From Scylla paramamosain (lineage: Eukaryota; Arthropoda; Malacostraca; Decapoda; Portunidae): a stretch of 64,000 nt of DNA. The stretch lies in contig NC_087156.1 of the NCBI RefSeq assembly GCF_035594125.1, positions 10,938,806-11,002,805 of the forward strand. Reading direction: 5' to 3'. Below the pieces are notes generated by a model. The model saw nothing but the letters and a program-made list of their open reading frames with translations, was not told the DNA's origin and did not search any database. Of this stretch, positions 35,041 to 47,354 are shown piece after piece (the first letter of the stretch is position 1; each line of letters begins with the position of its first letter). The position numbers and the translations under genes were made by a program.

Positions 35041-37845
35041 CTAGCTGTATTTACCTAGTTGTGAAATACAGGACAAGAGCCACACTAGGCTCGTGCTGTC
35101 CCATCTCCATATCGACTTTTATCTAGATTTTCTTTAAATTTATGAATTGTCTTTGCACACAGTCTCTTCTGCAAACACTCCTTTTCAATTTCCTTCCATG
35201 TCCTCTTGTGTCTCTCATATCTGGTATCATGAGGTCTTCTCTGTCCAAGTTTTCCATTCCTTCTAATATTCTATATATTGCTATCAAATCACCTCTTACC
35301 CTCCTTTTTTCTAGTGTAGTCAGGCCCAATCTCTTCAACCTTTCCTCATAACTATACTCTCTTAAGGTTGCAGGGATTTTAGTTGCAGCTCTCTGGATTC
35401 TTTCTTTCTTGTTTTTCAAACTTGGCAACCACACTGATGCTGCGTACTCCAATCTCGGACGTATCATCTTTGTTATCATTTTTTTTATCATATCTTCATC
35501 AATATAAGAGAATGCTATCTTGATGTTTCTCAGCAGATTTTATGTTTCTCCTATAATTTTATTTATGTGCTTTCCAAATGATAAATTATCAGTAATAATT
35601 ACTCCTAGGTCTTTTTCTTTTGATTTTATAGAGATTTCCTCATTCCCTAAGTAACAGTTGCCAACTGGTCTTCTCACACTTTTCCCAAACCTCATCACAC
35701 TACATTGTTTAGCATTAAACTCCATGTTCCACCTCAATGACCATTCATTAACCTTAATGAAGTCCTCTTCATTTTTTACTTTTCTCATAATCTTAGCGTC
35801 ATCAGCAAAAAGGTTCATGTAACTTTCTACACCTTCTGTCATATCATTTACATAAACTGTGAACATAATAGGTGCAAGTACTGAACCTTGTGGGACTCCA
35901 CTTTATTACTGTTCTCCAGTTCTACCTGCTGCCTTTAATTACTGTCCTCATTTCTCTGTTCGTCAAAAAGTCAGTCATCCACTTTAACAGCGATCCAGCG
36001 AGTCCTCCAATTTTTTTCCAATTTCCATATTAGTCTTCTGTGCGGAACTTTATCAAATGCTTTTCTCAAATCTAAGTATATGCAGTCGAACCATCCATGT
36101 CTCTCTTGCACTATATCTATTACTATTGAGTAGAAACTTATCAAATTTGTAACACAAGATCTTCCTTTTCTGAAGCCAAACTGTTTCTCTGTTATCACTT
36201 TGTTGTCTTCTAGGTATTTCACCCATCTGTTCTTGATAATCTTTTCACAAATCTTTGCCACCACACTTCTGAGTGATACAAGTCTATAATTTAATGGATC
36301 TTCTTTACTTACGGTCTTGTGAATTGCGGTAATATCCTCTGTTTCCAAACTATGCGTACTCTTCCTTTTACCAGGGTGGTGCTAATTATATTGTGCAGCA
36401 CTGAGACTAATTGTGAGCTACACTCTTTTAAAATCCAACTTGATGCACCATCAGAACCCATTGCTTTCCTTACATCCAGGTCTTCCAACATAATCTTTAC
36501 TTCTTCTACTGATGTTTTAATCTCCTTTAGGTTGGTCCCTTTTTCTAATGCTGTCTTCTCACCTCTGAAATCATTTTCCTTAGTAAACACAGAGTGTAAG
36601 TATCTGTTCATCTACCTCCTCTGGGTCATCCACTGTCTCTTCTCCAGCTTTTACCATGCTTATTTCATCTTAACTCTTTAATTTTCCATTGATGAATTTA
36701 TAAAATAATTTTGGTTGGTCTTTACATTTCTCCACAACATTGTTTTCAAAATTTTTCTGATCATCTCTGTGAGTTTTGACATTCGTTCCTCTTCCTTATC
36801 TTTTTTCACTCTTCCTTATGTAATTGTTCCACAGGTCCAGTCTCTTGTTTTTCTTCCACTTGTTCCATGCCTTTTCTCTCCAATCTAGCTGTCGCACATC
36901 TCCTGTTGTACCAATCCTTTTTGAAAAGGTTCTCTGTTGATCTTTTGGGTACCCATTTCTCTACTCCTTTATTATAAATACCCAGGAAAACTGTCTACTT
37001 TTCCTCTATGTCCTTTTGAATAACCATGTTCCAATTCACTTCACTGAAATACTTCCTAAGTTATCCAAGGTTAGTCTTGCTGTAGTTTAGCCATTCTCTT
37101 GTGTGGTCCTCTTTCCTTATACTGAGGTTATTATCCATAACTGTGAACTGAATCAGCACATGATCACTTTTTCTTATTGGGTTTATGTATTTAAGGTCTT
37201 CTACTATTTCTTGTTCCTTGGTGAAAATTAGATTGAGCCTTGAAGTTGCTTCATTTCTCCCAAATCTTGTGTCATCTGTAACCCATTGTGTCAGGACATT
37301 TTCAATAGCCAGGTCTAGTAGCTTGTTCCCCCATGATGACTCACTGCCTTCTGTGGTCCAGTTCTCCCAAGATATCTCTTTACAGTTAAAGTCCCCCATC
37401 AGGATTATATCATCATTTTCCTCAAGCAGCTCTGTCAAACATGTCCTTGTGTCCTCAAGCATTTTCTTATATTCATCCTCTCTCCAAGAGTTGGAAGGGG
37501 GGAACACAAGTCACCACAACGTTATGGTATCTTCCAATATTCTGTCTTAAGCTTATTTTCAATACTTCTGCCTCCTCCATCACATATGTGACAGATTCCA
37601 CTAGTAAATTCTTCCTAACTAGAAGCATCACACCTCCTCGCTGTTTATTCCTTCTATTTCTCATCCAGAGGTTGTATTTTCCTTCACCAATATTTAGTAT
37701 ATCCCCTTCACTTGCCAGTTTAGGTTCAACGATTCCCACGATGTCCGGTTTTTCCTCTTTTAAATAGTCTTCTAGTTTCAACACTGCTGACATTAGTCCA
37801 TTTATGTTTGTGTATGCTACTTTTAGTCTTCCCCTGCCCCTATTT
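35041..37845 (-). mobile_element. LINE family C (CR1-like), nearly full ORF2, inserted inside LINE-B
   Basis: About 2.8 kb on minus with endonuclease, linker, RT and C-terminal domains in order. The 3' end carries AACTAGGTAAATACAGCTAG, a tail repeat seen in decapod elements. The flanks are two halves of one LINE-B (GPLK coding on the right, DGELV on the left), which shows the insertion order. The 5' junction falls in frame, so LINE-B linker and LINE-C endonuclease coding are fused in one 254-codon frame (37473-38237). Confidence 0.88.
35123..37830 (-). pseudogene. LINE-C endonuclease/reverse transcriptase, frameshifted
   Basis: Endonuclease: AYTNINGLMS, IVGIVEPKL (catalytic Glu region) and RGGVMLLV in the first frame; LMGDFNC, SRLNLIFTKEQ and RKSDHVLIQF in 37061-37507. 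Linker/RT start in 36309-36611 (DVRKAMGSDGAS). RT: 35971-36348 ([42 protein letters not shown]) and 35540-35866 with an intact LFADDAKIM. C-terminal part 35123-35491 (RPRLEYAASVWLPS, EERLKRLGLTTLEKRRVRGD). At least five frame breaks. All the catalytic motifs I looked for can be read, so decay is by indels more than by loss of motifs. Confidence 0.88.
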
Positions 37846-38942
37846 GCTGCCTTTAATGGACCTATAGTATCCTCATTCTTCATCCAGTATACCTGATAAA
37901 ATCCCTTGGGGTCTGTCTTCGCCTGGCTGGCTACCTTTAATTCATAATTGCCCTTAGCTTTGCTCGTTAATCTCCTGACTATTCTAACTAATTCATTATA
38001 TTGTGGCCTTAAAACCTCTTCACCTGTCCTTAATCTCTTATATATACTTCTCTTCCGTTCTATATAATGTTTTAACCTAGCATTCATCAATTTAGAGTCA
38101 TTTTTCTGTGATCTTATTGCTCTATACAGGATGTTTGCTAGCTGTCCTGTATGCAGTTTGTCTGTGAAATATTTATACAACTCATCTAAATTTACTTCAC
38201 TTAATCCCCTCATCTTGGCCCCTTCCATCCTCTCCACTCCCTCATCTACTCACCTTGACCTCACTTCTCCCATTTCAGCATGACCTGACCCTTCAACATA
38301 CACCTATCTCCCTCTCTCTCTCTCTCTCCTCGTTCCCTTCCGGACACATCTTCCCTCCTCTTGTCCTACACCCTCACATCTCACCTCACCTCTCTCATCC
38401 TGCCTTATCTCTCTCAACTCCGTCCCGGTCCTGACCTCACCCTCCATCCATTGCCAGTCAACTCCTTGGAGGTACCTTTTTAATTCCTCAAAATCTGCTC
38501 TCCTAAAGTCAGGTGTTTTTCTAGTGTTTTTGCTTTTAAAAGTGTCTTCCCATTTTAATTTGTACCTAATTTCCCAATGGTCACTGTTGCCTAGCTGTCC
38601 ACCAACCTCTATCTCCATGACTGCCTCCTCCCTGTTAGTAAGAATTAAATCTAGAATATTGTTCCCCCTTGTGGGTTCTATGACTACTTGTTTTAAAAAA
38701 GATTATCCTGAATTACCTTTAGAAATTCCTCTGCTTCCTTGTCACCCACCATCAGGCTCCAGTTGATATTCCTAAAATTAAAATCTCCTATCACACATAC
38801 CTGACTGTGCCTTCCTGCTCTGTTTATTACCTGCCACAGTGAGGTGTTAATTTCCTTTGTACTGTTTGGTGGCCTGTACACTACTCCCAGTACTACTGAC
38901 TGTGATCCTTCCTTAATATCTACCCATATCAACTCTGTTTTG
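37846..38942 (-). pseudogene. LINE-B endonuclease and linker, 5' part
   Basis: 38693-38932 encodes the endonuclease middle (VVLGVVYRPPNST, VCVIGDFNFRNINW), 38304-38618 its end (GNSDHWEIRYKL), and 37846-38237 the linker before RT (YIERKRSIYKRLRTG, KGFYQVYWMKNEDTIGPLK). A pyrimidine-rich low-complexity piece (38230-38460) sits between them. The element is 5'-truncated at about 38942. With 33302-35040 it forms one interrupted LINE-B. Confidence 0.87.
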
Positions 38943-39054
38943 AATGTACATCAGGAGGTAACGGAGTCAGCATAGCAAGGCTACACCACCTAACAGAGAA
39001 CGCAAAGACTTCCATATCAGAACAAATGACATGGCAACTCAATACTGCTTACAA

Positions 39055-39062
39055 CAACAGCC

Positions 39063-39113
<51 letters not shown>

Positions 39114-39114
39114 T
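39055..39114. repeat. (AAC)n microsatellite
   Basis: About 55 bp of CAA triplets. Confidence 0.95.
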
Positions 39115-41829
39115 TGAAGTAAAGATATACAGTGGGCATATGGCAGCTAAAGATATAGTGTTAATAACATGTAGCTAACTAAAGAAAATTTCAGAGAAGA
39201 GAAGCATTTGTCACCACAAAGTAAACATGCAGAATTTAAATAATTCCTGCATATGCTGTAACAAACAGCACAAAACCTGATGAAATGCTACATTACATGA
39301 AAAAAATAAGAGGACTGATATCAAATGTTACTGTAAGATATATCTAAAATTACATATATTGTGAGAAAATACATTATGATAGATATCTTATATATATATA
39401 TGAATAATGCATCATGATAAAATGAAGAAAACATTATATGCAGGAGAAAATACAGCATCCTGAGCTTGGACATGGGACATGCAATGAGACAGTAGGACAA
39501 GAGCAGAATAGTTTGCAAGAATACAGTGAAAAGAAAAAGAAAAACCCTTAGAAAGGAATTTTGTGCACACATCTGTGTACTGTATGCAAGTTTCCTATTC
39601 AACTTTTCATATTTACTTCTTCCTATTTCCTATTTAGGGACATAAAATACTCCAAGTCTGATTAAAGTAAAGCTTTTGGTTAGTTGCTGAAACACATGCA
39701 GAAGCAACACAAACTTATGACAGGTAAAGAAAATACACTTTTTTCCTCATTGGGGAATGAAAAGGCCACCTAAATCACAAATCTAATCTGCCTCACTGCT
39801 GCTGTCTAACTGATGGCTGGTATCTGACAAAATATCCTTGTCATGTGACATTCATGAGGCTCAAAAATCTTCTTCAGGCACAGTCAGTTACATGGAAAAG
39901 ATTATGAGCTAGAAGTAGCTGATGCCATCACTATATCTTCACATTTAGAGTCAGGAACAGAAGTCAATGGGTAATCCAAGTCTTAATCTTGTCAAGGAAG
40001 TGTGGTTCATCCAATTAATAACTAAGGTAAGGGAACTGAACAAAGACCAGTCGTGCCACAGCACCTGAAGTGCTGTCTTGTTAGAGTGTGTGAATGGCAA
40101 TTTCCATAATGTTCTTGCATTCCTTGCAAATTTTACAGATTTAGCAATAAACATCATTAAAATGAAGAGTAACTAAACTATTTCAATAATGAAAAGGATC
40201 TATGCACCTGATATATATACCTATACTGCAATAAGGACAGCTTTTTGTCCCAGTAAGCCTACCACAGAATGTGTCTATTCTGTTCATTACTTGAAAATCC
40301 TACACATGTTGATTTTACTAGTTAGGAGCAAGTCTCATATTTTAGCTGATGATCATTCAAAATTCAGCATTTAATTATATTACCCTGCATGTACTTTACT
40401 TTTCTCCTTCAAAACAGTGTTACTGAGTCTCATCAAAAGATTCGGTGAATTGTACGAGAAACGGATCCATTCGCCATTGACGGCAAACATGCCAAGATTC
40501 TAAGAGAAGAACATTGTATTCCCTCTTGGTCAGAGAAAGAAAAAAAAAGTGCAGTTACTCTAGTATCAATGTCTTAAACCTAATGAACGTGTCATCACAC
40601 TCTGCGTAATATCAGTCTTTCCCAGATAAAAGGAATATCCTAAAAAAAACATTTCCATTTTTCATTAGTTCTCTAATCACAAAAAAAAAAAAAAAAAAAA
40701 ATGCATGGTTTCCAATTTTCAAACTTTTGTCTTGTTAACCAATATCCTTGCCTCCAACAATGGAATCAGAAACCTGGTCAAAATTAAACAAATCTTTGAT
40801 GGTACTCATTACATAAGATATATTGCCTTAAAGTAACTTCCTTTATAGGACTGCCAGAGTTTGTTGCTCCTGCTAACAAAATGTTTCTCATTGAGAAATG
40901 CAGTGCATGCTGTAATCCTCTAAGGACTGTGATAATATACTGCTACAGCAAGCTGCCTCCTCTGCTTCCTCCTCCTCCTCCACTGTCTCACTAATCAAAG
41001 CATATCACTGATGTCCTTTGAAAAATTACAGCATCTTGGGAGGCAGAAAATCTGCTGGTCTTTGCATCAATTGCTGTGGTATTGTGCTGGTCTTCCTTCC
41101 AGATTGCTGGACTGTCTTGTGTGGTGTGGATGGTGTCCCTGTAAATATGGAAATATGGAATATGTTTGCATACTTTGTATTATTATTATTAACATACTAG
41201 TATATGCATTTATTTTCTTGAATAATGCTATTACCTCTGTTAGTAACAGAATAGGTTAACAGCTTTTCTGTTTCTATCTCACCTCTGCCATCTTAAACTT
41301 TTCCTATACCCACAACAACTGTCCTCTTCAAGTGATTAACAGCAATTATAAACCTTATATACAGTCATTATTCCCACCACATCTTTTCCTTGCCAAAAAC
41401 ATCTTATAATACTTGTTCACATTGCTCATCACAGTTAACATGCTTGACTCTGATGAGCCAGTTGTGTCTCCTTTCCTGCTGTAAGCCACTTTACCGCAAT
41501 ACAGTCTGTAAAAAGAACCATTTTGTTAACTAGAAAGCAAAGATTGGACAAAATAAAGTTATAAATATTGTGAAATATTAGCATATAAAGAAATGTATGA
41601 TTGTGTATGGACAAATGGTGAAAGAAGATAGGACTTGTTAGTAGTGGAGGCAGAAGTTGATTTATTATATTCTCTTTATTCATATATTCATATTTATATT
41701 CATATTCATATTCATATTCAAATTACTGTTTATTTTTGTTTATTTATTCATTTTTTGGGGGGGGAGAAAAATAACCCCATGATTTCTTCCTATCTGTTTT
41801 TAATTTTAGCCTGATAAATTTAGATTTGA
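39115..41829. other. intergenic
   Basis: About 2.7 kb of unique-looking A/T-rich sequence. The only frames are short and none carries a recognisable motif. A 22-A run lies near 40681. I see no RNA gene or transposon terminus. Confidence 0.6.
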
Positions 41830-42045
41830 AGAGAGGGAGTGGTTCTCAAACAGTGGTAGATGACAGGAGTAGGCTCTGTAATTAGGTTGTTTGTACAGAG
41901 TCAACAGGGAGCTTGAAAAGAAGATTAGACAGATTTATGGATGGGGATGATAGGTGGAAATAGGTAGATATATTTTATACATGGAATGCTATGTGTAGCC
42001 CTGATGGCTTCTTGCAGATTCCTTTTTTTCTTACTTTCTTAGAAA
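41830..42045 (+). mobile_element. LINE-B 3'-end fragment
   Basis: Encodes the family C-terminal end (LKRRLDRFMDGDDRWK) and the 3' terminus with CTTGCAGATTCC and TTTCTTACTTTCTTA. About 215 bp, 5'-truncated. Confidence 0.82.
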
Positions 42046-42740
42046 ATGGGTTAGATAATAGTGAAAATTATGAGATTGCTGAATGTTATCTGCTAGCAAA
42101 TATGTATATACTGAAATGAAAGCTCATCATATAATGTAATATAGTACATACAGTGTATAGGTTCAGTATGGTTGTGAATGTTATTAATCAATATTTAGGA
42201 TCTGTTGTTTATGATGTTTATGACATCATGAATGTCATTTAACCACATTTACCACAACTAAATTAAACATTACCAGTTATAACACAGTTGTGTAGTCACA
42301 GAAATGCTGCGGTACGTGCCTGAAGTTTGTTTATCTGCAGGAATTGGAGCTTCATTGTTCAGCAGATGTGTTGTGCTGCTGGTATGCTTGAACTCAAAAT
42401 TTTCCATGTGGACAGACTGCTTGTGCTCCACACATAGCTTTCCCAAGACTTGGAGCCATTGCAATCACCTGGAATCATATTTAATTAAACTGGTAAATTC
42501 TTAATTAAATTCTGAAAATATAATGAAAATATTTTCTATAAGATAAAGAAACAATGAAAACTTGGTTCATATTCATATTTCAAGAAGCAGTAAGGGAAAA
42601 GAATTTGCAGCCAGACAGATGCCCAGAAATAGTTTTACCCACTCATAGGCTATGTTGGGGTACACACATATATATTGACACCAGCTCCCACATACCAGGT
42701 TTGCTTATTCATGTAATGCCAATCATACATAGTCAAGGAG
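42046..42740. other. intergenic
   Basis: A/T-rich sequence with short overlapping frames only. From about 42580 it may already be LINE-A 5' flank or UTR. Confidence 0.5.
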
Positions 42741-45700
42741 GAGGCAGTAGACACCTGCCGAAACGATAATTACTCCCAGTGAGGTCTAAAGCACTGTTCA
42801 GGGGGTGCTGTGAACTTATCATTAAACCCAGCTGTGACCTCACTGAACGTTTCCCTTTGTGTCTCACAAGACAAGGGGGAAGTCACAGCTTGCCCTCTAA
42901 AGACAAATCTCTTCCTCCACACACCCTTCACTCAAATATTTCAAAATGATTATGGCGACTCCTACACCAGCCTTGGAGTCCCCATCTAGGGAGGGGACCA
43001 TAAATGTCCCCAGGTCGGACTGCCTTTCTGTTGACAACCCTAAGTATCTTGACACCCCCCCTCAACTTTTTCTTCATTAACTTTTGCAATATTCGCAGTC
43101 TAAGATCTATTTTTTTATCTGTAGAACACCTCCTCTCCTCTTCTAAACCTCATCTTTTCCTCACTGAAACTCAGGTGTCTGAGGCAACTGACAGTATCCC
43201 CTTTTCTGTTCTCTCCTATTCTCTCTATCCTCATTTTCAATCCAAAGCTGGATATTGCGTTTATGTGCGCAATGACTTAACCTGCTCTCATGCCCACGCT
43301 CTTGAATCTTCCGAGTTTTCCACCATCTAGCTATGACTACAGAGTCACTCTCATACTAAATTTATCTGTGCTGTATACCTCTCTCCTAGCTCCTCTGACT
43401 ATAAGAAATTCTTTGACTACATAACTTACAAAGTGGAGCACATTCTGACCCTCTTCCCTTTTGCAAAGATCTCCATTCTTGGAGACTTCAATGTTCACCA
43501 CCAGCTTTGGCTTTCCTCTCCCTTCACTGACCATCCTGGTGAACTAGCCTACAACTTTGCTATCCTCCATGACCTAGAGCAATTGGTGCAACACCCTACT
43601 CGTATTCCTGACCGTCTTGGAGATACGTCCAACATTCTTGACCTTTTCCTGACCTCTAATCCTTCTGCTTATGCTGTCACCCTTTCTTCTCTGTTGGGCT
43701 CCTCCGATCACAATCTCATATCTTTATCTTGTCCTATCACTCCAATCCCTCCTCAGGATCCCCCTAAGCAAAGGTGCCTCTGGCATTTTGCCTCTGCTAG
43801 TTGGGGGGACCTGAGGAGGTATTTTGCTGATTTTCCTAGGAATGACTACTGCTTCCGTGTCAGAGACCCGTCTTTGTGTCCTGAGCATGTGGCATGTGGC
43901 ATGGAGGCGTACATTCCTCTTTCTTTTTCTCGACCTAAACCTTCCAAACCTTGGTTTAACACAGCTTGTTCTCGTGCTATACATGATAGAGAGGTGGCCC
44001 ACAAAAGGTACTTAAGCCTTCCATCACCAGAATCTCATGCACTTTATATTTCTGTCTGGAACCATGCCAAGTCTGTTCTCCAACTAACGAAAAACTCCTT
44101 CATTAACAGAAAGTGTCAAAACCTTTCAAGATCTAACTCCCCTCGTGACTTCTGGCATCTAGCCAAAAATATCTCCAATAACTTTGCTTCTTCTTCTTTT
44201 CCCCCTTTATTTCAACCAGATGGCACCACTGCTATCACATCTATTTCTAAAGCTGAACTCTTCGCTCAAACCTTTGCTAAAAACTGTACCTTGGACGATT
44301 CTGTGCTTGTTCCTCCCTCTCCTCCACCCTCTGACTACTTCATGCTACCTATTAAAATTCTTCGCAATGATGTTTTCCATGCCCTTGTTGGCATAAACCC
44401 TCGGAAGGCTTATGGACCTGATGGGGTCCCTCCTATTGTTCTCCGAAACTGTGCCTCCGTGCTTGCACCTTGCCTAGTCAAACTCTTTCAGCTCTGTCTG
44501 TCAACATTTATCATTCCTTCTTGCTGGAAGTTTGCCTACATTCAGCCTGTTCCTAAAAAGGGTGACCGTTCTAATCCCTCAAACTACCGTCCTATTGCTT
44601 TAATTTCCTGCCTATCTAAAGTTTTTGAATCTATCCTCAACAGGAAGATTCTTAAACATCTATCACTTCACAACCTTCTATCTGATCGTCAGTATGGGTT
44701 CCATCAAGGCCGCTCTACTGGTGATCTTCTGGCTTTCCTTAGTGAGTCTTGGTCATCCTCTTTCAGAGATTTTGGTGAAACTTTTGCTGTTGCTTTGAAC
44801 ATATCAAAAGCTTTTGATAGAGTCTGGCACAAAGCTTTGACTTCCAAACTACTCTCCTACGGTTTCTATCCTTGTCTCTGTAACTTTATCTCGAGTTTCC
44901 TTTCTGACCGTTCTATTGCTGCTGTGGTAGACGGTCACTGTTCTCCTAGATCTATTAACAGTGCTGTTCCTCAGGGTTCTGTCCCGTCACCCACTCTCTT
45001 CTTATTATTCATTAATGATCTTCTAAAACTAAATTTCTTGTCCTATCCACTCCTACACTGATGCTACCACCCTGCACTTTTCCACATCTTTTCTTAGACG
45101 TCCAACCCTTCAGAAAGTAAACATTTCACGGAGGGAAGCCACAAAATACTTGACTTCTGATCTTTTTAATATTTCTGATTGGGGCAGAGCAAGCTTGGTA
45201 TTGTTCAATGCCTCAAAAATTCAATTCCTCCATCCATGAACTCGACATAACTTTCCAGACAACTATCCCCTCTTCTTCAATGACACTCAACTGTCCCCCT
45301 CTTCTACACTGAACATCCTCGGTCTGTCCTTTACTTATAATCTGAACTGGAAACTTCACATCTCATCTCTAGCTAAAACAGCTTCTGTGAAGTTAGGTGT
45401 TCTGAGATGTCTCCGCCAGTTTTTCTCACCCTCCCCAGCTGCTTACTCTGTACAAGGGCCTTATCCGTCCATGTATGGAGTATGCTTCACATGTCTTGGG
45501 GGGTTTCACTCATACTGCTCTTCTAGACAGGGTGGAATCAAAAGCTTTTCGTCTCATCAACTTCTCTCCTCTAACCGACTGTCTTCAGCCTCTCTCTCAT
45601 CACCGCGATGTTGCATCTCTAGTTGTTATTTTCATGCTAACTGCTCTTTTGATCTTGCTAACTGCATGCCTCCCCTCCTCCCGCGGCCTGCTGCACAAGA

Positions 45701-45996
45701 CTTTCTTCTTTCTCTCACCCCTATTCTGTCCACCTCTCTAACGCAAGAGTTAACCAGTATTTTCAATCATTCATCCCTTTCTCTGGTAAACTCTGGAACT
45801 CCCTGCCTGCTTCTGTATTTCCACCTTCCTATGACTTGAATTCCTTCAAGAGGGAGGTTTCAAGACACTTATCCTTCAGTTATTGATTACCGCTTTGGAC
45901 TCTTTAATGGAACTGGCATTTCAGTGGGCATTTTTTTGTTATTGGATTTTTGTTGCCCTTGGTCAGTGTCCCTCCTACATAAAAAAAAAAAAAAAA
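42741..45996 (+). mobile_element. LINE family A, copy 3, longest copy with 5' UTR
   Basis: The only copy here that reaches beyond the endonuclease start. About 300 bp of GC-balanced leader (42741-43045) precede the endonuclease. The leader begins with a hairpin (GGCAG/CTGCC) followed by GAAACGAT. The copy ends with the family 3' sequence and a 16-A tail at about 45981-45996. The exact 5' end is not defined because no second full copy is in the window. Confidence 0.85.
43050..45880 (+). pseudogene. LINE-A endonuclease/reverse transcriptase, longest version
   Basis: Endonuclease from INFCNIRSLRS, FLTETQVSE (catalytic Glu) and VYVRNDLTC; a TGG to TAG stop at about 43328; then a 542-codon frame (43433-45061) with [16 protein letters not shown], the linker, [37 protein letters not shown] and AVPQGSV. 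The frame breaks just before the catalytic box, which reads YTDATT where YADDTT is expected, so the second Asp is Ala. Compared with copy 2, Asp of DISKAFDR is Asn here, another catalytic-region loss. The C-terminal part is open from 45387 but partly out of frame. Confidence 0.9.
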
Positions 45997-46269
45997 TACA
46001 ACACGAATTAATATACACATGGTACTTCCATCCTGCCTCAGTAAAAATGGACATTTACCTGATGTTCTCTACTCGTGTTTCACACCACATTTTACTTGAA
46101 ATTATTTGAACATGCTAGATATCTTGACATGAAGGACGTTCCTGTTATATTCAATTATTACACACCCACCACGGTGTTTCATTCAAGCAATAGTTGTGGC
46201 TGGCAGCGTCAGCTCAGTAATCGCTTGCTTAAAGACACTGTATTTTCTGCTAATGGCCAAAATATCCCT

Positions 46270-46271
46270 AG

Positions 46272-46311
<40 letters not shown>
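46270..46311. repeat. poly(A), 40 nt
   Basis: A pure A run on plus. It may be a retroposon tail, but I cannot identify a retroposon upstream of it. Confidence 0.95.
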
Positions 46312-46314
<3 letters not shown>

Positions 46315-46400
46315 ACCGCCTGGCACCCCTGAGGAATAAGTACAGCAGAGCCCATGGGAGTGTACGGCTTTTCTTGCCCCACACAGCAACAGGCGAGAGG

Positions 46401-46811
46401 CATCACAGAGCGGCATGTATGTAGGAACACAGGCGTGGGCAGCGTTGTGATGGGCTGGGGTTTTGTTTACATGATTCGAGCTGAGCGTCGACGGTACTAC
46501 CCTCTCCAGTTTCTGCCACGAACATACCAGGGGTCGAGTTCCCCCCATTGGGTATCCCCTTCTCCTTCCCTCCAGGACACAGCTCTCTCTTGTGCATCAC
46601 AGAGCGGCATGTACAGCACAGTGTACACACAGGCGTGGGCAGCGGTGTGGTGGGCTCTGGTTTTGTTTACATGTTTCGAGCTGAGCGTTGACGGTGCTGC
46701 CCTCTCCAGTTTTTTTGTCACGAGCATACCAGGGATTGGGTTCCCTAACATCCTACCCCCCTCCCATTAGGTATCCCTCCCTCTTCCCTCCAGTGTACAA
46801 CTCTCTTGTGC
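46401..46811. repeat. 194-bp tandem duplication, two units
   Basis: Units start at CATCACAGAGCGGCATGTA (46401 and 46595). Each contains CACAGGCGTGGGCAGCG, GGTTTTGTTTACATG and CGAGCTGAGCG. They have diverged by substitutions and small indels. Frames in both directions are open through part of it, without recognisable protein. Confidence 0.88.
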
Positions 46812-46942
46812 GAGCACCATATGACTGCGATTTTCCCGCAAATTATTTTCATGGTAATCAATCAAAACCGTGTGTGATAACAGCTATTTGGAGAAGTTCA
46901 TCTTATCCCCCATATAAGTAAAAGAGTATCAGAAAGATGCTA

Positions 46943-46945
<3 letters not shown>

Positions 46946-46977
<32 letters not shown>
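46946..46977. repeat. (CA)n
   Basis: About 16 CA units. Confidence 0.95.
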
Positions 46978-47189
46978 ATAATGATCCCTTCCATGCGCAT
47001 CACCTATTATTACTCTCCCCTCCTGCTGAAACCACGCAGGCTGAAACGAAACTGAATAAGATGAAAAAGATATAAGAAAAAAAAAGCATTAGGGAGTAAA
47101 AGTGAAATCTGCACGAGCTGTTAAGCCGCCTGATGCTGTGAATGAATGAATGAATGAATGAATGCATGCATAAATGCCTCCCCCCTCCC

Positions 47190-47193
<4 letters not shown>

Positions 47194-47228
<35 letters not shown>

Positions 47229-47282
47229 TTTTCATGCCGCGAACGTACGTACATTCCACATGAATATTTTCCCCCCACTGCG

Positions 47283-47337
<55 letters not shown>

Positions 47338-47354
47338 CGCGCTAGCGCGCGCGC
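47194..47354. repeat. (CA)n, then (GT)n ending in a GC palindrome
   Basis: CA run at 47194-47225, GT run at 47287-47329, then GCGCGCGCGC TA GCGCGCGCGC (47333-47354), a perfect 22-bp palindrome. Alternating purine-pyrimidine over about 67 bp favours Z-DNA. Confidence 0.95.

Noticed and set aside
46270..46311. Poly(A) as a processed pseudogene tail
   Set aside because: No gene-like sequence is recognisable upstream.
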